Shown here piece after piece: positions 25,446 through 35,637 of a stretch of DNA of 64,000 bases. The DNA comes from Devosia salina (GTDB lineage: Bacteria > Pseudomonadota > Alphaproteobacteria > Rhizobiales > Devosiaceae): the NCBI RefSeq assembly GCF_019504385.1, contig NZ_CP080590.1, positions 2,026,001-2,090,000 of the forward strand, in the 5' to 3' direction. Positions within the stretch are counted from its first letter, which is position 1, and the number at the start of each line of letters is the position of its first letter. A program made the translations under genes and the position numbers. The notes under the pieces are model-generated. The model saw only the letters and a program-made list of their open reading frames with translations, made no database searches and had not been told where the DNA came from.

Positions 25446-26674
25446 TGGTTTTCCTCCTGGTAATTCGTCGCCCATGGGGCGCTGTAGATGTCGCGCAGCA
25501 TCAGCGCGGCGGCCCCGCGGGCCCAGAGCTGGTCGTCCAGCGTGTGGAAGATCAGTTCGGTGGATGCATAGTGGGTCCGGAAACTATTGGCCGCCGCGGC
25601 GGCCCGCAGGGCCGGTTCCACCAGTTCGCCATAGCCTTCCGGCTCAAATGCAATGATGATCTTTTCGGGATTGATCAGGTTGATGATGTGCGAGACGCCG
25701 ATGCCGACCATCTCGCCCTGTCGCTCGATGAGGGCCCGCGCGCCCTCGTTCCCAGCGCGACAGGCTTCGGCCAGCGCCGCCCGGATATTGGTGCGCCCCA
25801 AGGGGGTCTCGAGGAAGCCGGCGCCCAGTGCCGCTGCCGCCTGGCGCCTGAGAGCTGCGTCGCTGACATGGGCATTGAGGCAGCCGGCCTGGCCGCATTC
25901 GCATATTGCATCCGCGCCGCCCACCTTCAGATGGCCGAAGGTCGGTCCCAGCGTGCTGGCGCCGCGATGCACGTCGGTCTCCATCCACAGCCCCACGCTC
26001 GCGGTCTGGTCGAGGGTCACGACGGCAAAGTCCTCTTCCCGCTGTGCATGGCCGAACCAGCTCTCCGCCAGCGCCAGCAGATTGGCCGGCTTTTCGAGTT
26101 TCACCGGCAGCCCTGTGCGCTCGCCCAGCAGCGCGCCGATCGGGACCTCCCGCTCGCCGAAGACCGAGCTGGAATAGCTTCTTCCCGAGCGCGGATCGAC
26201 CAGGCCCGGCACGCCGATGCCAATGCCTCGGATACGGCCCCGATCGATGCCGGACCGGGTCACGCAATCGTCCATGGCATCCTCGATCAGGTCGGCAATC
26301 ACATCTGCCGGTTGACGGGCGAGCCGCACGGGCAGTTGCAGCGTTGCCACCAGCTCCCCGCGGAAATCGACCAGCGTCACCGTGGTCATGGCTTCCGAAA
26401 TCTTGATGCCCAGCACATAGGCTGCGTCCGGCACCAGGCCCAGCAGCACCCGCGGCCGGCCGCGCTGCGCATCGCCGCTGGGCTGGGTATGCGTCGCCTG
26501 GATCAACCCCTCCTCGATCAACGCCCCGGTAATGGCCGAGACCGTGGTGCCGCTCAGAAGCGTCCGCTCCGCAATCTCCACGCGCGAGATCTGCCCATGG
26601 CACCGGATGGTCTCCAGCACATGGTACTTGTTGATTTCGCGCATCAGCAGCGGATCGGCGATCTTCACGACCAA
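25442..26674 (-). CDS. ROK family transcriptional regulator
   Basis: A 410-residue protein: N-terminal winged helix (ETIRCHGQISRVEIAERT), then a ROK domain with zinc site CECGQAGCLNAH. The kinase motif that reads N-D-A-N in ROK sugar kinases is EKPANLLALAE here. The catalytic Asp is absent, so it acts as a regulator and not a kinase. TTG 26674 is the start, with GGAG seven bases upstream; GTG 26668 is possible. It reads away from the sugar-transport genes at 26994 and probably represses them until sugar binds. Confidence 0.9.
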   Translation of the reverse strand: MVVKIADPLLMREINKYHVLETIRCHGQISRVEIAERTLLSGTTVSAITGALIEEGLIQATHTQPSGDAQRGRPRVLLGLVPDAAYVLGIKISEAMTTVTLVDFRGELVATLQLPVRLARQPADVIADLIEDAMDDCVTRSGIDRGRIRGIGIGVPGLVDPRSGRSYSSSVFGEREVPIGALLGERTGLPVKLEKPANLLALAESWFGHAQREEDFAVVTLDQTASVGLWMETDVHRGASTLGPTFGHLKVGGADAICECGQAGCLNAHVSDAALRRQAAAALGAGFLETPLGRTNIRAALAEACRAGNEGARALIERQGEMVGIGVSHIINLINPEKIIIAFEPEGYGELVEPALRAAAAANSFRTHYASTELIFHTLDDQLWARGAAALMLRDIYSAPWATNYQEENQ

Positions 26675-26993
26675 AAGGACACTCCGCAGGTCAGGTTCAG
26701 CATTGATGATTTAGTTTGCTATCTATATCAAATTCAAGCGCCGAAACCAGCCCGTAAACGTTTTAGACTTACCAAACTTGGCTATTTTTCCATATTCTTC
26801 AATAGCTTATACGCAGTTCCTGCTACCGCCCACCATTCACACCCAACAATGAGGTACGTTCCTCTTGCGTCTTTAATACGGGATGCGTAGAAAGTAGCAA
26901 GTGGTGAGTTCAGTGGGGACTGTCTCATCGCCGCGGTCAGGGAGGATTTTCCGGAATTGGTTCCGGAGGCCGCAATTTTCACAGGAGGAATTC
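26675..26993. other. Divergent control region of the ROK/ThuA sugar system
   Basis: A gap of 319 bases without a gene, visibly richer in A and T than its surroundings at about 26700-26810. It must hold the divergent promoters and the ROK operator. I see a short palindrome CCAAACTTGG (26780s) and a stretch TTTAGTTTGCTATC near 26710, but no strong dyad that I can assign. The last 25 bases hold the ribosome site ACAGGAGGAATTC of the binding-protein gene. Confidence 0.6.
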
Positions 26994-28250
26994 ATGAAGC
27001 ATATTGCGCTTGCCGCAATGCTGGGACTGGCGGCTATTGCGCCGGCCCAGGCCCAGACCGTGGTCCGGCATCTGCACATCACGTCCATTCCCGCCGAGGT
27101 GGAACTGATGAACAAGATCGCCGCCGATTTCATGGCCCAGAATCCCGACATCAAGGTCGAGCTGCCGTTTCTCGAAAACGAGGCCTTCAAGGCCAAGCTG
27201 ACGACCCTGCTGCAGTCGGCCGATGCGCCGGACGTATTCCACTCCTGGGGTGGTGGCGTGTTCTACGAACAGGCGGCGGCCGGGGTGTTGCGGCCGATTG
27301 AGGACGTGCTGTCCGACGAGGCCAAGGCCAATGTCGGCACGGCCGGCGTTTCCGCCTTTACCGCGCCCGATGGCCATCTCTATGGCGTGGCGCGTGACGT
27401 CAGCGAGGTCGTGCTCTGGTACAACAAGACCCTGTTCGAGCAGGCCGGTGTCGATCCGGCCAGCATGGAAACCTGGGATGGGTTCCTGGCGGGCGTCCAG
27501 GCCTTCAAGGATGCCGGCATTACCCCCATCGCCATTGGCGCCAAGGACAAGTGGCCGGCTCACTTCTGGTGGTCCAAGCTGGTCGTCCGGCTGGCCGGCC
27601 AGGACGGCTTTGCTGCTGCGGCCCGCGGCGAGGGCGACGGCTTTGCCGGCGAGGATTTCGTCAAGGCGGGCGAATACTTCCTTCAGCTGGCGGCGCTTGA
27701 TCCCTGGCAGGAAGGCTTCCTGGCGGCCGGCTACGGCGATGCCTCGGGCTATTTCGGCGACGGCAATGCCGCCATGCACCTGATGGGCGACTGGGACTAT
27801 GGCGCCATGAAGGACAATTCGGCCGACAAGAACGGCATTCCCGATGAGGAACTGGGCATCCTGCCCTTCCCGACCATCGAGGGTGGCAAGGGCGATCCGA
27901 CCGATACGCTGGGCGGCCTGGGCGGCGTTCTGTTCTCGAGGAACGCCTCCGATGCAGCCGTGAAGTGGATCGAGTTCTTCAATTCCACTGAGAACCAGGC
28001 GCTTTACGCCAAGGATGCCTATTACATCCCGATTGCCAAGGGTGCGGCCGACGTCATGACCAACCCCTTCAAGGTGCAGATCGGTCAGAACATCAGCAAT
28101 GCGCACTGGCATGCCCTGTTCTTCGACCAGGCCCTGGGTCCCAATGTCGGCGGTGTCGTCAACGACGTCTCCGCGGAACTGGCAGCCAACGCCATGAGCG
28201 CCGAGGAAGCCGCCGAAATGATCAAGGAAGCGGTCGACGACGAGCTCTAG
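26994..28250 (+). CDS. Sugar ABC transporter binding protein (CUT1)
   Basis: A 418-residue periplasmic binding protein. The signal peptide is HIALAAMLGLAAIAPAQA, cleaved before QTVVRHL. The body has the family pattern: LMNKIAADFMAQNPDIKVEL, APDVFHSWGGG, LWYNKTLFEQAGVDP and HLMGDWDYGAM. AGGAGGAATTC precedes ATG 26994, an excellent ribosome site. It is the first gene of a plus-strand operon with two permeases and is divergent from the ROK regulator. A perfect hairpin follows its stop. Substrate likely a disaccharide (context). Confidence 0.92.
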   Translation: MKHIALAAMLGLAAIAPAQAQTVVRHLHITSIPAEVELMNKIAADFMAQNPDIKVELPFLENEAFKAKLTTLLQSADAPDVFHSWGGGVFYEQAAAGVLRPIEDVLSDEAKANVGTAGVSAFTAPDGHLYGVARDVSEVVLWYNKTLFEQAGVDPASMETWDGFLAGVQAFKDAGITPIAIGAKDKWPAHFWWSKLVVRLAGQDGFAAAARGEGDGFAGEDFVKAGEYFLQLAALDPWQEGFLAAGYGDASGYFGDGNAAMHLMGDWDYGAMKDNSADKNGIPDEELGILPFPTIEGGKGDPTDTLGGLGGVLFSRNASDAAVKWIEFFNSTENQALYAKDAYYIPIAKGAADVMTNPFKVQIGQNISNAHWHALFFDQALGPNVGGVVNDVSAELAANAMSAEEAAEMIKEAVDDEL

Positions 28251-28266
28251 TCGTCACTCTCTGAAC

Positions 28267-28292
28267 CCGGCGGGCGATCCATTGCCCGCCGG
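28267..28292 (+). other. Intra-operon hairpin after the binding-protein gene
   Basis: CCGGCGGGC, eight-base loop, GCCCGCCGG: a perfect nine-pair GC stem 17 bases after the binding-protein stop, 66 bases before the permease start. No T-run follows, so partial termination or 3'-end protection of the upstream message is more likely than full termination. Confidence 0.6.
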
Positions 28293-28357
28293 CCCTGTTC
28301 ACGCAAGACCCTGTAGCTGCCGACTGGCGCTGCGTCTTGCAGGCGAGGAATGCATTG

Positions 28358-29290
28358 ATGACGAGTGTCGCCACCGGAACGGATATGAGCGCGACGACCG
28401 CAGTTCGGCGCAGGCGCTATGTCGATCGCAAGAGCCTGCTGCCGCTCCTGCTGTTCCTGCCACCATCATTGATCCTGTTCACCCTCTTCGTCGTCTTGCC
28501 GATGATCGATGCGGCAACCTTCTCGTTCTTCGATTGGAACGGTTACGGGCCCATCACGGACTTTGTCGGCTTCGAGAATTATGCCGACGTCATCACCCAC
28601 CGCAATTTCGGGACTGCCGTCCGCAACAGCTTGATCGTAGTGGCGGTATCGCTGTTGATACAATTGCCCTTGGCTATGTGGTGCGCCATCGCACTGGCGG
28701 AGCGCGGCACCCATATCAACCTGATCCGCGTCCTGTTCTTCCTGCCCTATATGCTGGCCGAAGTGGCCGCCGGGTTGATCTGGAAGTTCGTTTATGACGG
28801 AAATTATGGTCTGCTGCCGGCGATCGGCGGGGCTATTGGCGTCGACATGCCCTTTGTGCTGGGCGACAAGCTCTGGGTCATCCCGGCGATCATGCTGGTG
28901 ATCACCTGGAAGTATTTCGGCTTCCACATGATGATCTTCATCGCCGGGCTTCAGTCCATTCCCGGTGAGGTCATCGAGGCGGCGCGGCTCGACGGCGTCA
29001 GCAAGTGGCAGATCGTGCGGCATATCAAGATCCCGATGATCCGCTCGGCTATCGTCATCTCGGTGTTCTTTGCGATTACCGGCGCCCTGCAGCTCTTCGA
29101 CCTGATCATCCCGCTCTCCAATGGCGGGCCCTCGCATTCGAGCCACACGATCGTGACCTTCCTCTACCAGTTCGGCATTCTGCGCATGAAGCTGGGCTTT
29201 GGCGGTGCGGTGAGCGTGCTGCTGTTCATCGCCTGCGTGATCGTGGCGCTGGCCTATCGTCGCATCCTGTTCAAGGTGGAGCAGAACTGA
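28358..29290 (+). CDS. Sugar ABC transporter permease (MalF type)
   Basis: A 310-residue membrane protein with six helices and the permease EAA loop at VIEAARLDGVSKWQIVRHIKI, written here in part. MalF-type features include LLLFLPPSLILFTLFVVLP and FVGFENYADV. ATG 28358 is preferred to the TTG seven codons upstream. It overlaps the next permease by one base (TGATG), so the pair is translated together. It forms the membrane channel with the ATPase at 23680 (inferred). Confidence 0.92.
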   Translation: MTSVATGTDMSATTAVRRRRYVDRKSLLPLLLFLPPSLILFTLFVVLPMIDAATFSFFDWNGYGPITDFVGFENYADVITHRNFGTAVRNSLIVVAVSLLIQLPLAMWCAIALAERGTHINLIRVLFFLPYMLAEVAAGLIWKFVYDGNYGLLPAIGGAIGVDMPFVLGDKLWVIPAIMLVITWKYFGFHMMIFIAGLQSIPGEVIEAARLDGVSKWQIVRHIKIPMIRSAIVISVFFAITGALQLFDLIIPLSNGGPSHSSHTIVTFLYQFGILRMKLGFGGAVSVLLFIACVIVALAYRRILFKVEQN

Positions 29291-30132
29291 TGGCTACCGC
29301 TTCCAAAAAACGCCGTCCGGCGATCTCGGCGGCCCAGTGGATCACCCTGCTGATCGTTGCTGCCTTCGTGATCGTGCCGTTCTACACCACGGCCCTGGGC
29401 GGGTTCAAAGAGATCGGCGAATTGCGCGTCAATCCCTTCGGCCTGCCCGCCAGCTGGGACCCCGTGCGCTTCACCGAAATCCTGGGCGGGCCGCGCTATT
29501 TCTCATCCCTGGGCAATTCGCTGCTGATTGCCGGCGGCACGGTTGTGCTCTCCACCCTGGTTGCCTCGATGACGGCCTTCGCCCTGGCCCATATCAAGTT
29601 CTTCGGCAGCAAGTTCATCCTGGGCTATCTCATGCTCGGCCTGCTGTTTCCCGCCGCCACCGGCATCCTGCCGCTCTTCATCAAGATGCGCGACCTGGGC
29701 ATGCTCGACAGCCATTGGGGCATCATCACCGTGCAGGTCGCCTTCAGCGTCTCCTTCTCGGTGCTGCTGTTCCATAATTTCTTCAAGGAACTGCCCAAGG
29801 AGCTGATCGATGCGGCGCGCATGGACAATTGCGGCTATGTCCGCATCTACTGGTACGTGACCCTGCCCCTCTGCCTGCCGATCATCGCGACGGTGGGGGT
29901 GTTCAACTTCGTGGGCAGCTGGAACAGCTTCCTGTTGCCCCTGATCGTGCTCAATTCCGAAGCCAAATACACCTGGCCGCTCGGCATCATGCAGTTCCAG
30001 GGGCAATACGGCTCGGACTGGCCGCGCATCCTGGCCTTCCTGACCCTTTCGATCATGCCGGCCATCGCCTTCTTCCTGCTGGCTCAGCGCTACGTGATCT
30101 CGGGGCTGACCGGCGGCGCCGTGAAGGGCTGA
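29290..30132 (+). CDS. Sugar ABC transporter permease (MalG type)
   Basis: A 280-residue permease with six helices, and the EAA loop at ELIDAARMDNCGYVRIYWYV. The N-terminus is WITLLIVAAFVIVPFYTTALGGFKE, and it ends in the usual VISGLTGGAVKG tail of this subfamily. It starts one base inside the MalF-type gene's stop. It ends the plus-strand operon and is followed after 17 bases by a strong terminator hairpin. Confidence 0.92.
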   Translation: MATASKKRRPAISAAQWITLLIVAAFVIVPFYTTALGGFKEIGELRVNPFGLPASWDPVRFTEILGGPRYFSSLGNSLLIAGGTVVLSTLVASMTAFALAHIKFFGSKFILGYLMLGLLFPAATGILPLFIKMRDLGMLDSHWGIITVQVAFSVSFSVLLFHNFFKELPKELIDAARMDNCGYVRIYWYVTLPLCLPIIATVGVFNFVGSWNSFLLPLIVLNSEAKYTWPLGIMQFQGQYGSDWPRILAFLTLSIMPAIAFFLLAQRYVISGLTGGAVKG

Positions 30133-30149
30133 ACCTGCGGGGCCATTGA

Positions 30150-30185
30150 GCGGGGCGGGACGTGGCCAGGCCTGTCCCGCCCCGC
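30150..30185. terminator. Bidirectional terminator between convergent sugar-transport operons
   Basis: GCGGGGCGGGAC and GTCCCGCCCCGC form a perfect twelve-pair stem with a 12-base loop, between the permease stop at 30132 and the ATPase end at 30192. On the plus strand a pyrimidine-rich CCTTTCC follows. Both operons end here. Confidence 0.82.
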
Positions 30186-30191
30186 CCTTTC

Positions 30192-31256
<1,065 letters not shown>

Positions 31257-31270
31257 GGACGGTACTCCTG

Positions 31271-32095
31271 TTAGCCCTTCACCGCGCCCTGCATGAGGGC
31301 AGCGACGAACTGGCGCTGGAAGACGAGGAACAACGCCACGGTCGGCGTGAGGATGAGAAGCGAACCAGCGCAGAGCAGCGGAATATCTGTGCCCCACTGC
31401 CCCTGGAAGGCGCCCAGCGCGCCGGCCATGGTGCGCTGCATCGGGTCCTGCACCAGGACCACCGGCAGGAGGAACTGGTTCCAGGTCCAGAGGAAGAGCA
31501 GGATGGTCAGCGACATGATGGCCGGTCGCGCCAGCGGCACCTGCACCAGCCAGAATTCCTTCCAGCGGGTCGCACCATCCAGCTGCGCTGCCTCGGTCAG
31601 GTCATGCGGCACGTTGAGGAAATGCGCCCGCATCCAATAGACCGAGAAGGGCATATAGAGCCCGATCAGCGGCAGGATGATCGCAAAGCGGGTGTTGAGC
31701 AGCCCAAGGGCGCGCACCTCGTAATAGAGCGGCGTGATCACCGCCTCGAAGGGCAGCGTCAGCCCGAAAACGAAGACGAGATAGAGCCACTTGTATTTGT
31801 TGCTCGTCAGCTTGGCCAAGCCATAGCCGGCCATCGTGGAAATCAGCACCGAAATCGGCACCACGCCCAGCACGATCAGCGTACTCGAGAGCAGAAGCTG
31901 GTCCATCCGGGCCACTTCGAACGCGCGAACGAAATTGCCCCATTGCGGATCGGCCGGCCATTGCAGGCCGTTGGGATAGGTGCCCTGCGGCGCCAGGGCC
32001 GCCGAGAGCATGGAGAGAAACGGCAGCAGGGTGACGATCATCAGCAGGATGATCAGCCCACGGGCCAGGAGCGTGTTGGGTGTCGCGGTCTTCAT
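31271..32095 (-). CDS. Sugar ABC transporter permease (MalG type)
   Basis: A 274-residue permease with six helices: LIILLMIVTLLPFLSMLSAA at the start, the EAA loop LTEAAQLDGATRWKEFWLV, and tail FVAALMQGAVKG. ATG 32095 overlaps the upstream permease stop by four bases (ATGA). A longer start at 32116 would extend into the neighbour and is not needed. Confidence 0.92.
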   Translation of the reverse strand: MKTATPNTLLARGLIILLMIVTLLPFLSMLSAALAPQGTYPNGLQWPADPQWGNFVRAFEVARMDQLLLSSTLIVLGVVPISVLISTMAGYGLAKLTSNKYKWLYLVFVFGLTLPFEAVITPLYYEVRALGLLNTRFAIILPLIGLYMPFSVYWMRAHFLNVPHDLTEAAQLDGATRWKEFWLVQVPLARPAIMSLTILLFLWTWNQFLLPVVLVQDPMQRTMAGALGAFQGQWGTDIPLLCAGSLLILTPTVALFLVFQRQFVAALMQGAVKG

Positions 32096-33027
32096 TTCTT
32101 GTCCCGCGTGAACCACTGGACGGGAGCGATGGTGATCAGCACCAGCACCATGAGCACGATGGCCAGCGCCGAGGCGAGGCCGACCTGCCGGTGGGCGAAG
32201 GCCAGGCGATAGATTTCGAGTCCCGGCACGGTGGTGGTGATCCCCGGCCCGCCCTGGGTGGAGATATAGACGATGTCGAAGCTAGCGAGCGCCGCAATGA
32301 CCGTGACGGTGATGCAGACGCCGATTTCCTGGCGCAGGCCCGGCAGCGTGATGTAACGGAATTCGTGCCAGGGGCGCGCGCCGTCGAGCCGCGCCGCCTC
32401 ATAAAGGCTCGGGTCGATCTTGGTGATGCCGGTGACCAGCAGCATGGTGCAAAGACCCAGCAGGACCCAGGCGCCGATAATGCCGACGGCCGGCAGCGCC
32501 CAGACGAAGTCGCCCAGCCAGCCGCGCGCCCAGCTTGAGAGGCCAATGGCCTTGAGCGTCTGGTTGACGAGGCCGGTGGAGGCAAACATCCAGCTCCAGG
32601 CGATGCCGGCGGCCACCAGCGGAATGACCTGGGGCAGGAACAGCACCGTGCGGGTCAGCGTCCCGAAGCGTCCATCCATGTGGCTGCGGATGGCCGAAGC
32701 CACGGCCAGCCCCAGCAGCACCGGGATCAGCGTGAAATACAGCACCAACTGAAAGGCATTGCCGATGATCTGCAGCAGATCACTGTCGGTGAGCACGGTG
32801 ACATAATTGCGCAGGCCGTGGAAGCTGGCCTTGCCGATGCCATCCCAGCGCAGCAGCGAATAATATATGCTCATCCCCAAAGGCACGAGCACGAAGGCGG
32901 CATAGGCGAGGAAGGCAGGCGCCACGAACAGCCACGCTGCCTGCCGCGTCTTGCGGCTCCCCCTGGACGGAGGGAGCCGCCTTTTTTGCCCATGAGCGTC
33001 CGGAATGGACGTCTTGTCTTCAGTCAT
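32092..33027 (-). CDS. Sugar ABC transporter permease (MalF type)
   Basis: A 311-residue permease with six helices and a basic N-terminal tail of about 30 residues. WLFVAPAFLAYAAFVLVPLG begins helix 1 and the EAA loop is LYEAARLDGARPWHEFRYIT. It sits 38 bases after the binding-protein gene, with a hairpin in that gap. Its first 25 codons contain another strong hairpin (32953-32980). If translation started later, that hairpin would be untranslated leader, but no later start has a better ribosome site. Confidence 0.9.
   Translation of the reverse strand: MTEDKTSIPDAHGQKRRLPPSRGSRKTRQAAWLFVAPAFLAYAAFVLVPLGMSIYYSLLRWDGIGKASFHGLRNYVTVLTDSDLLQIIGNAFQLVLYFTLIPVLLGLAVASAIRSHMDGRFGTLTRTVLFLPQVIPLVAAGIAWSWMFASTGLVNQTLKAIGLSSWARGWLGDFVWALPAVGIIGAWVLLGLCTMLLVTGITKIDPSLYEAARLDGARPWHEFRYITLPGLRQEIGVCITVTVIAALASFDIVYISTQGGPGITTTVPGLEIYRLAFAHRQVGLASALAIVLMVLVLITIAPVQWFTRDKK
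32953..32980. other. Strong hairpin with T-run on the plus strand, inside the permease gene start
   Basis: GCGGCTCCC and GGGAGCCGC form a perfect nine-pair stem with a ten-base loop, and on the plus strand it is followed at once by CTTTTTT. It has the form of an intrinsic terminator for transcription running antisense to the permease gene. On the sense strand it would fold near the start of the coding region. Confidence 0.5.
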
Positions 33028-33044
33028 TGTTCATTCCGAACGCT

Positions 33045-33063
33045 GAGGGCTTCACGAGCCCTC
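33045..33063 (-). other. Intra-operon hairpin after the binding-protein gene
   Basis: GAGGGCT, five-base loop, AGCCCTC: a perfect seven-pair stem directly after the binding-protein stop at 33066 and before the permease start at 33027. It has no T-run. It resembles the hairpins at 28267 and 58654, which sit in the same place in other operons. Confidence 0.6.
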
Positions 33064-33065
33064 TA

Positions 33066-34370
33066 TTAGCGGGACAGCTGGGTCTCGTATTCTTCCTGCA
33101 CGGCTTCGAGCAGGCCTTCCGGCGTTTGCTGCCCGCCCACCATCTTCTGCAGTTCGGGCGTCCAGCCCGCGGCAAAGATGGCACCGGTGGCATTGGCGAT
33201 AAAGTCCATGGCGCCATTGTCCTCGGCCAGGGTCTGGCCGGCAGCGAGGGACTGCTCGGTCACCGAACCGGGTTCGACTGCCGGCATGGGCAAATCGGTC
33301 GGACCACCCGGGTTGGAACCACCGACGGCGACGTTGATCTTGCGTGCTTCCTCATTGGTCGCGACCCAATCGAGGAAGAACGCTGCACAGTCCGGATTGG
33401 CGGCATTGGCCGCAATGCCGAAAGTCAGCGGTGCCGACATGGTGGCGTGGCGGCCACCCTCTTCTTCACTGGGCATGATGAAGAAGCCGAACTTGCCCGC
33501 CGCATTGGCATCGAGATTGCCCGACTCCCAGTCGCCATTGAACATGAACAGGCCCTCGCCGCCCATGAACCGGCTCATCATCTGGAAATATTCGATGGCA
33601 TTGGCGTCGGACGGGAAATAGCCCGCCTTGATCCAGGCATCGAGATGCTGGGCCGCTTCCAGGTTTTCCGGCGTGTTGATGGTGGCGCCGTCCTTCTGGA
33701 AGATCCAGTCATTGATCGGCTCGGGCGCGCCATAGGCACCCATCAGGTTCTGCAGCGGGAAGGCGAGGCCCGCCGTGCCCTTGTTCCACTGCATGATCGG
33801 CTGGATGCCGGCTTCCTTGGCCGCGGCCATGAGCGCATCGAGCTCTGCCAGGCTCTTGGGCGGCTCGGTCATGCCGAGCTGGGCCGCCAGCTCCTTGTTG
33901 TAGAACACGCCGGTCATCGAATAGTTGAGACCCATGGCATAGAGCGAGCCGGTGCCGCGCGGGCGCCCGCCCTCTTCGACGCGCAACTGCACCAACTGGC
34001 CGGCCGGGAAGGCGTCCCAGCCGAACTCGGTGAAGTAGCCGTCAAGGTTGAGCAGCAGGTCATTGGCGACCAGATCGGTCAGCGACGGCAGGCGGATCAG
34101 ATCGGGCGCATTGTCCTCGGACAGGATGCGCGGCGAGTTCTCCATCATGTTGGCGAACTGGTCTTCCTTGATGTCAAAGGTGACATTGGGGAACTGCCGG
34201 GTAAACTCCTCGGCCAGCCTGCTGGGCAGTGGAAAACCGGTCTCGAAATAGGAATTGAGCACGACCGGGTCAGTGCCGCAGCTCGGCGCGGCCAGTGCCG
34301 TGCCTGCGGTGGCGGCGACCGACAGGCTCAGGGCGGCAATGCGAAGTGCGTGGCGGGATGAATTTCTCAC
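33066..34370 (-). CDS. Sugar ABC transporter binding protein (CUT1)
   Basis: A 434-residue periplasmic binding protein with a signal peptide (ALRIAALSLSVAATAGTALA, cut before APSCG). The body has LAEEFTRQFPNVTFDI, APDLIRLPSLTDLV, GVFYNKELAAQLGM and MFNGDWESG. The start is GTG 34370 with GGAGGTAGTC just upstream. It is the first gene of the operon 34370-30192. A LacI-type operator and a TTGACA promoter lie 44-83 bases before the start. Probably imports a fructose-containing or other oligosaccharide, judged by the GH32-like enzyme next door. Confidence 0.92.
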   Translation of the reverse strand: MRNSSRHALRIAALSLSVAATAGTALAAPSCGTDPVVLNSYFETGFPLPSRLAEEFTRQFPNVTFDIKEDQFANMMENSPRILSEDNAPDLIRLPSLTDLVANDLLLNLDGYFTEFGWDAFPAGQLVQLRVEEGGRPRGTGSLYAMGLNYSMTGVFYNKELAAQLGMTEPPKSLAELDALMAAAKEAGIQPIMQWNKGTAGLAFPLQNLMGAYGAPEPINDWIFQKDGATINTPENLEAAQHLDAWIKAGYFPSDANAIEYFQMMSRFMGGEGLFMFNGDWESGNLDANAAGKFGFFIMPSEEEGGRHATMSAPLTFGIAANAANPDCAAFFLDWVATNEEARKINVAVGGSNPGGPTDLPMPAVEPGSVTEQSLAAGQTLAEDNGAMDFIANATGAIFAAGWTPELQKMVGGQQTPEGLLEAVQEEYETQLSR

Positions 34371-34413
34371 GACTACCTCCTCCAGGGTAAAGTCTGCAGT
34401 GGATGTTTCCGTC

Positions 34414-34453
34414 TGCTAAATGGATTTAGCGCATGAGCACAAAGCGGTGTCAA
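34414..34453 (-). promoter_or_regulatory. Promoter and LacI-type operator of the sugar-import operon
   Basis: TGCTAAA, TGGA, TTTAGCG (34414-34431) is a near-perfect dyad, matching the copy at 36616-36633. On the minus strand a TTGACA -35 lies at 34448-34453, about 17 bases from the dyad, so the operator covers the -10 region. A repressor bound here would block the operon 34370-30192. Confidence 0.72.
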
Positions 34454-34479
34454 TATGCCCTTTGTACCCGGCGCGGCGA

Positions 34480-35637
34480 CTAGACGACCTTGCGCAGAGC
34501 CGAGATGATCTCGGTTGCTCGCTGGTCTTCCGGCCCCATCATCCAATTGGTGACGAAGCCGAAACCGATCTGGCGCTTGGGATCGGCAAAACCGACCTGC
34601 CCCCCCGCGCCATCATGCCCGAAGCAGCCGGCGTCAAGATAGCGCCGCGCTTCGGAATCGAGCTGGAAGCCATAGCCCCAGCGTGAATAGGGAGGGTCGC
34701 CGCCAAACACCGAAACGCCCTCGCTGCGTGCGCGTGTCGCCTCGGCGATCACGGCGTCGTCAATCAATCGCACGCCCCCGGTCGGCACCACCGTCGCCGA
34801 CCAGATCGTTGCCAGGGCCTTTGCCGAGGCGATGCCCCCTGCCCCCGGAATCTCCGCGGCGCGGATGCGCTGGCGGTTGAAGCCACCCTCATCGGTCACC
34901 AGGTCGGCCGGCAGCGCGTCGCCAAGCGTCATGGCCCGGTAGGGCCAGTTTGGCGCCGGCTTCTGGGCCTCCTCGGCCCAGAGCGCAGACAGAGCTGCAC
35001 TGACCTGCAGGTGAGCCGGCCGGTCTGCCAGCGCCTCGGGCAGCCCAATCCAGGCATCGACGCCAAGCGGTTCGACAATCAACTGCTGGAAATATGTGCC
35101 AGGGGACAATCCGGTCGCCCGGCGCACCAGTTCGCCTGCCAGCCAGCCATGGGTTAGCGCGTGATAGGCATAGCCGCTGCCGATCGGCCAGAGCGGCGCC
35201 TGGGCCGCCAGCACCGACACCATGCGCTCCCAGTCGACGATATCGTCTTCGCTCAGCGTATCGCGCGGCGCCGATAGCCCCGCCTGATGCGCCAGGGCCT
35301 GGCCGACCGTGATCTCCGCCTTGCCGGCGGCGGCAAATTCAGGCCAGTAGCGTGCTACCGGCGCGTCATAGGCCAGCCGTCCGTCCTCGACGAGGCGCGC
35401 GACCAGGATCGACATCAGTCCCTTGGTGCAGGAGAACACCACGGAAGGGGTGTCCTCCGCCCAGGCCCGGTCCGTCCGCGCATCGGCGACGCCCGCCCAG
35501 AGATCGATGACGCTGCGCCCCTTCACCAGCACGTGGAGGCCCGCGCCCATCTCTGGGCGTCCGGCGAAGGCAGCGGCAAAGGCATCCGCCACCGCCTCGA
35601 AACCGGGCTCGAATGATCCCTGTATCTGAATGGTCAT
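34480..35637 (-). CDS. Serine hydrolase, beta-lactamase/class C-like esterase family
   Basis: A 385-residue protein of the beta-lactamase-related family (EstB-like). The nucleophile motif S-x-x-K is SCTKG and the Tyr motif is GYAYHALTHGWLAGELV. A C-terminal HDGAGGQVGFADP replaces the KTG box. There is no signal peptide, so it should act in the cytoplasm as an esterase or amidase. It overlaps the GH32-like gene by four bases (ATGA) and may remove acyl groups from the imported sugar before or after hydrolysis (inference). Confidence 0.88.
   Translation of the reverse strand: MTIQIQGSFEPGFEAVADAFAAAFAGRPEMGAGLHVLVKGRSVIDLWAGVADARTDRAWAEDTPSVVFSCTKGLMSILVARLVEDGRLAYDAPVARYWPEFAAAGKAEITVGQALAHQAGLSAPRDTLSEDDIVDWERMVSVLAAQAPLWPIGSGYAYHALTHGWLAGELVRRATGLSPGTYFQQLIVEPLGVDAWIGLPEALADRPAHLQVSAALSALWAEEAQKPAPNWPYRAMTLGDALPADLVTDEGGFNRQRIRAAEIPGAGGIASAKALATIWSATVVPTGGVRLIDDAVIAEATRARSEGVSVFGGDPPYSRWGYGFQLDSEARRYLDAGCFGHDGAGGQVGFADPKRQIGFGFVTNWMMGPEDQRATEIISALRKVV

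Noticed and set aside
25442..26674. Sugar kinase activity of the ROK protein
   Set aside because: The catalytic Asp of the N-D-A-N motif is absent and the protein has an N-terminal DNA-binding domain.
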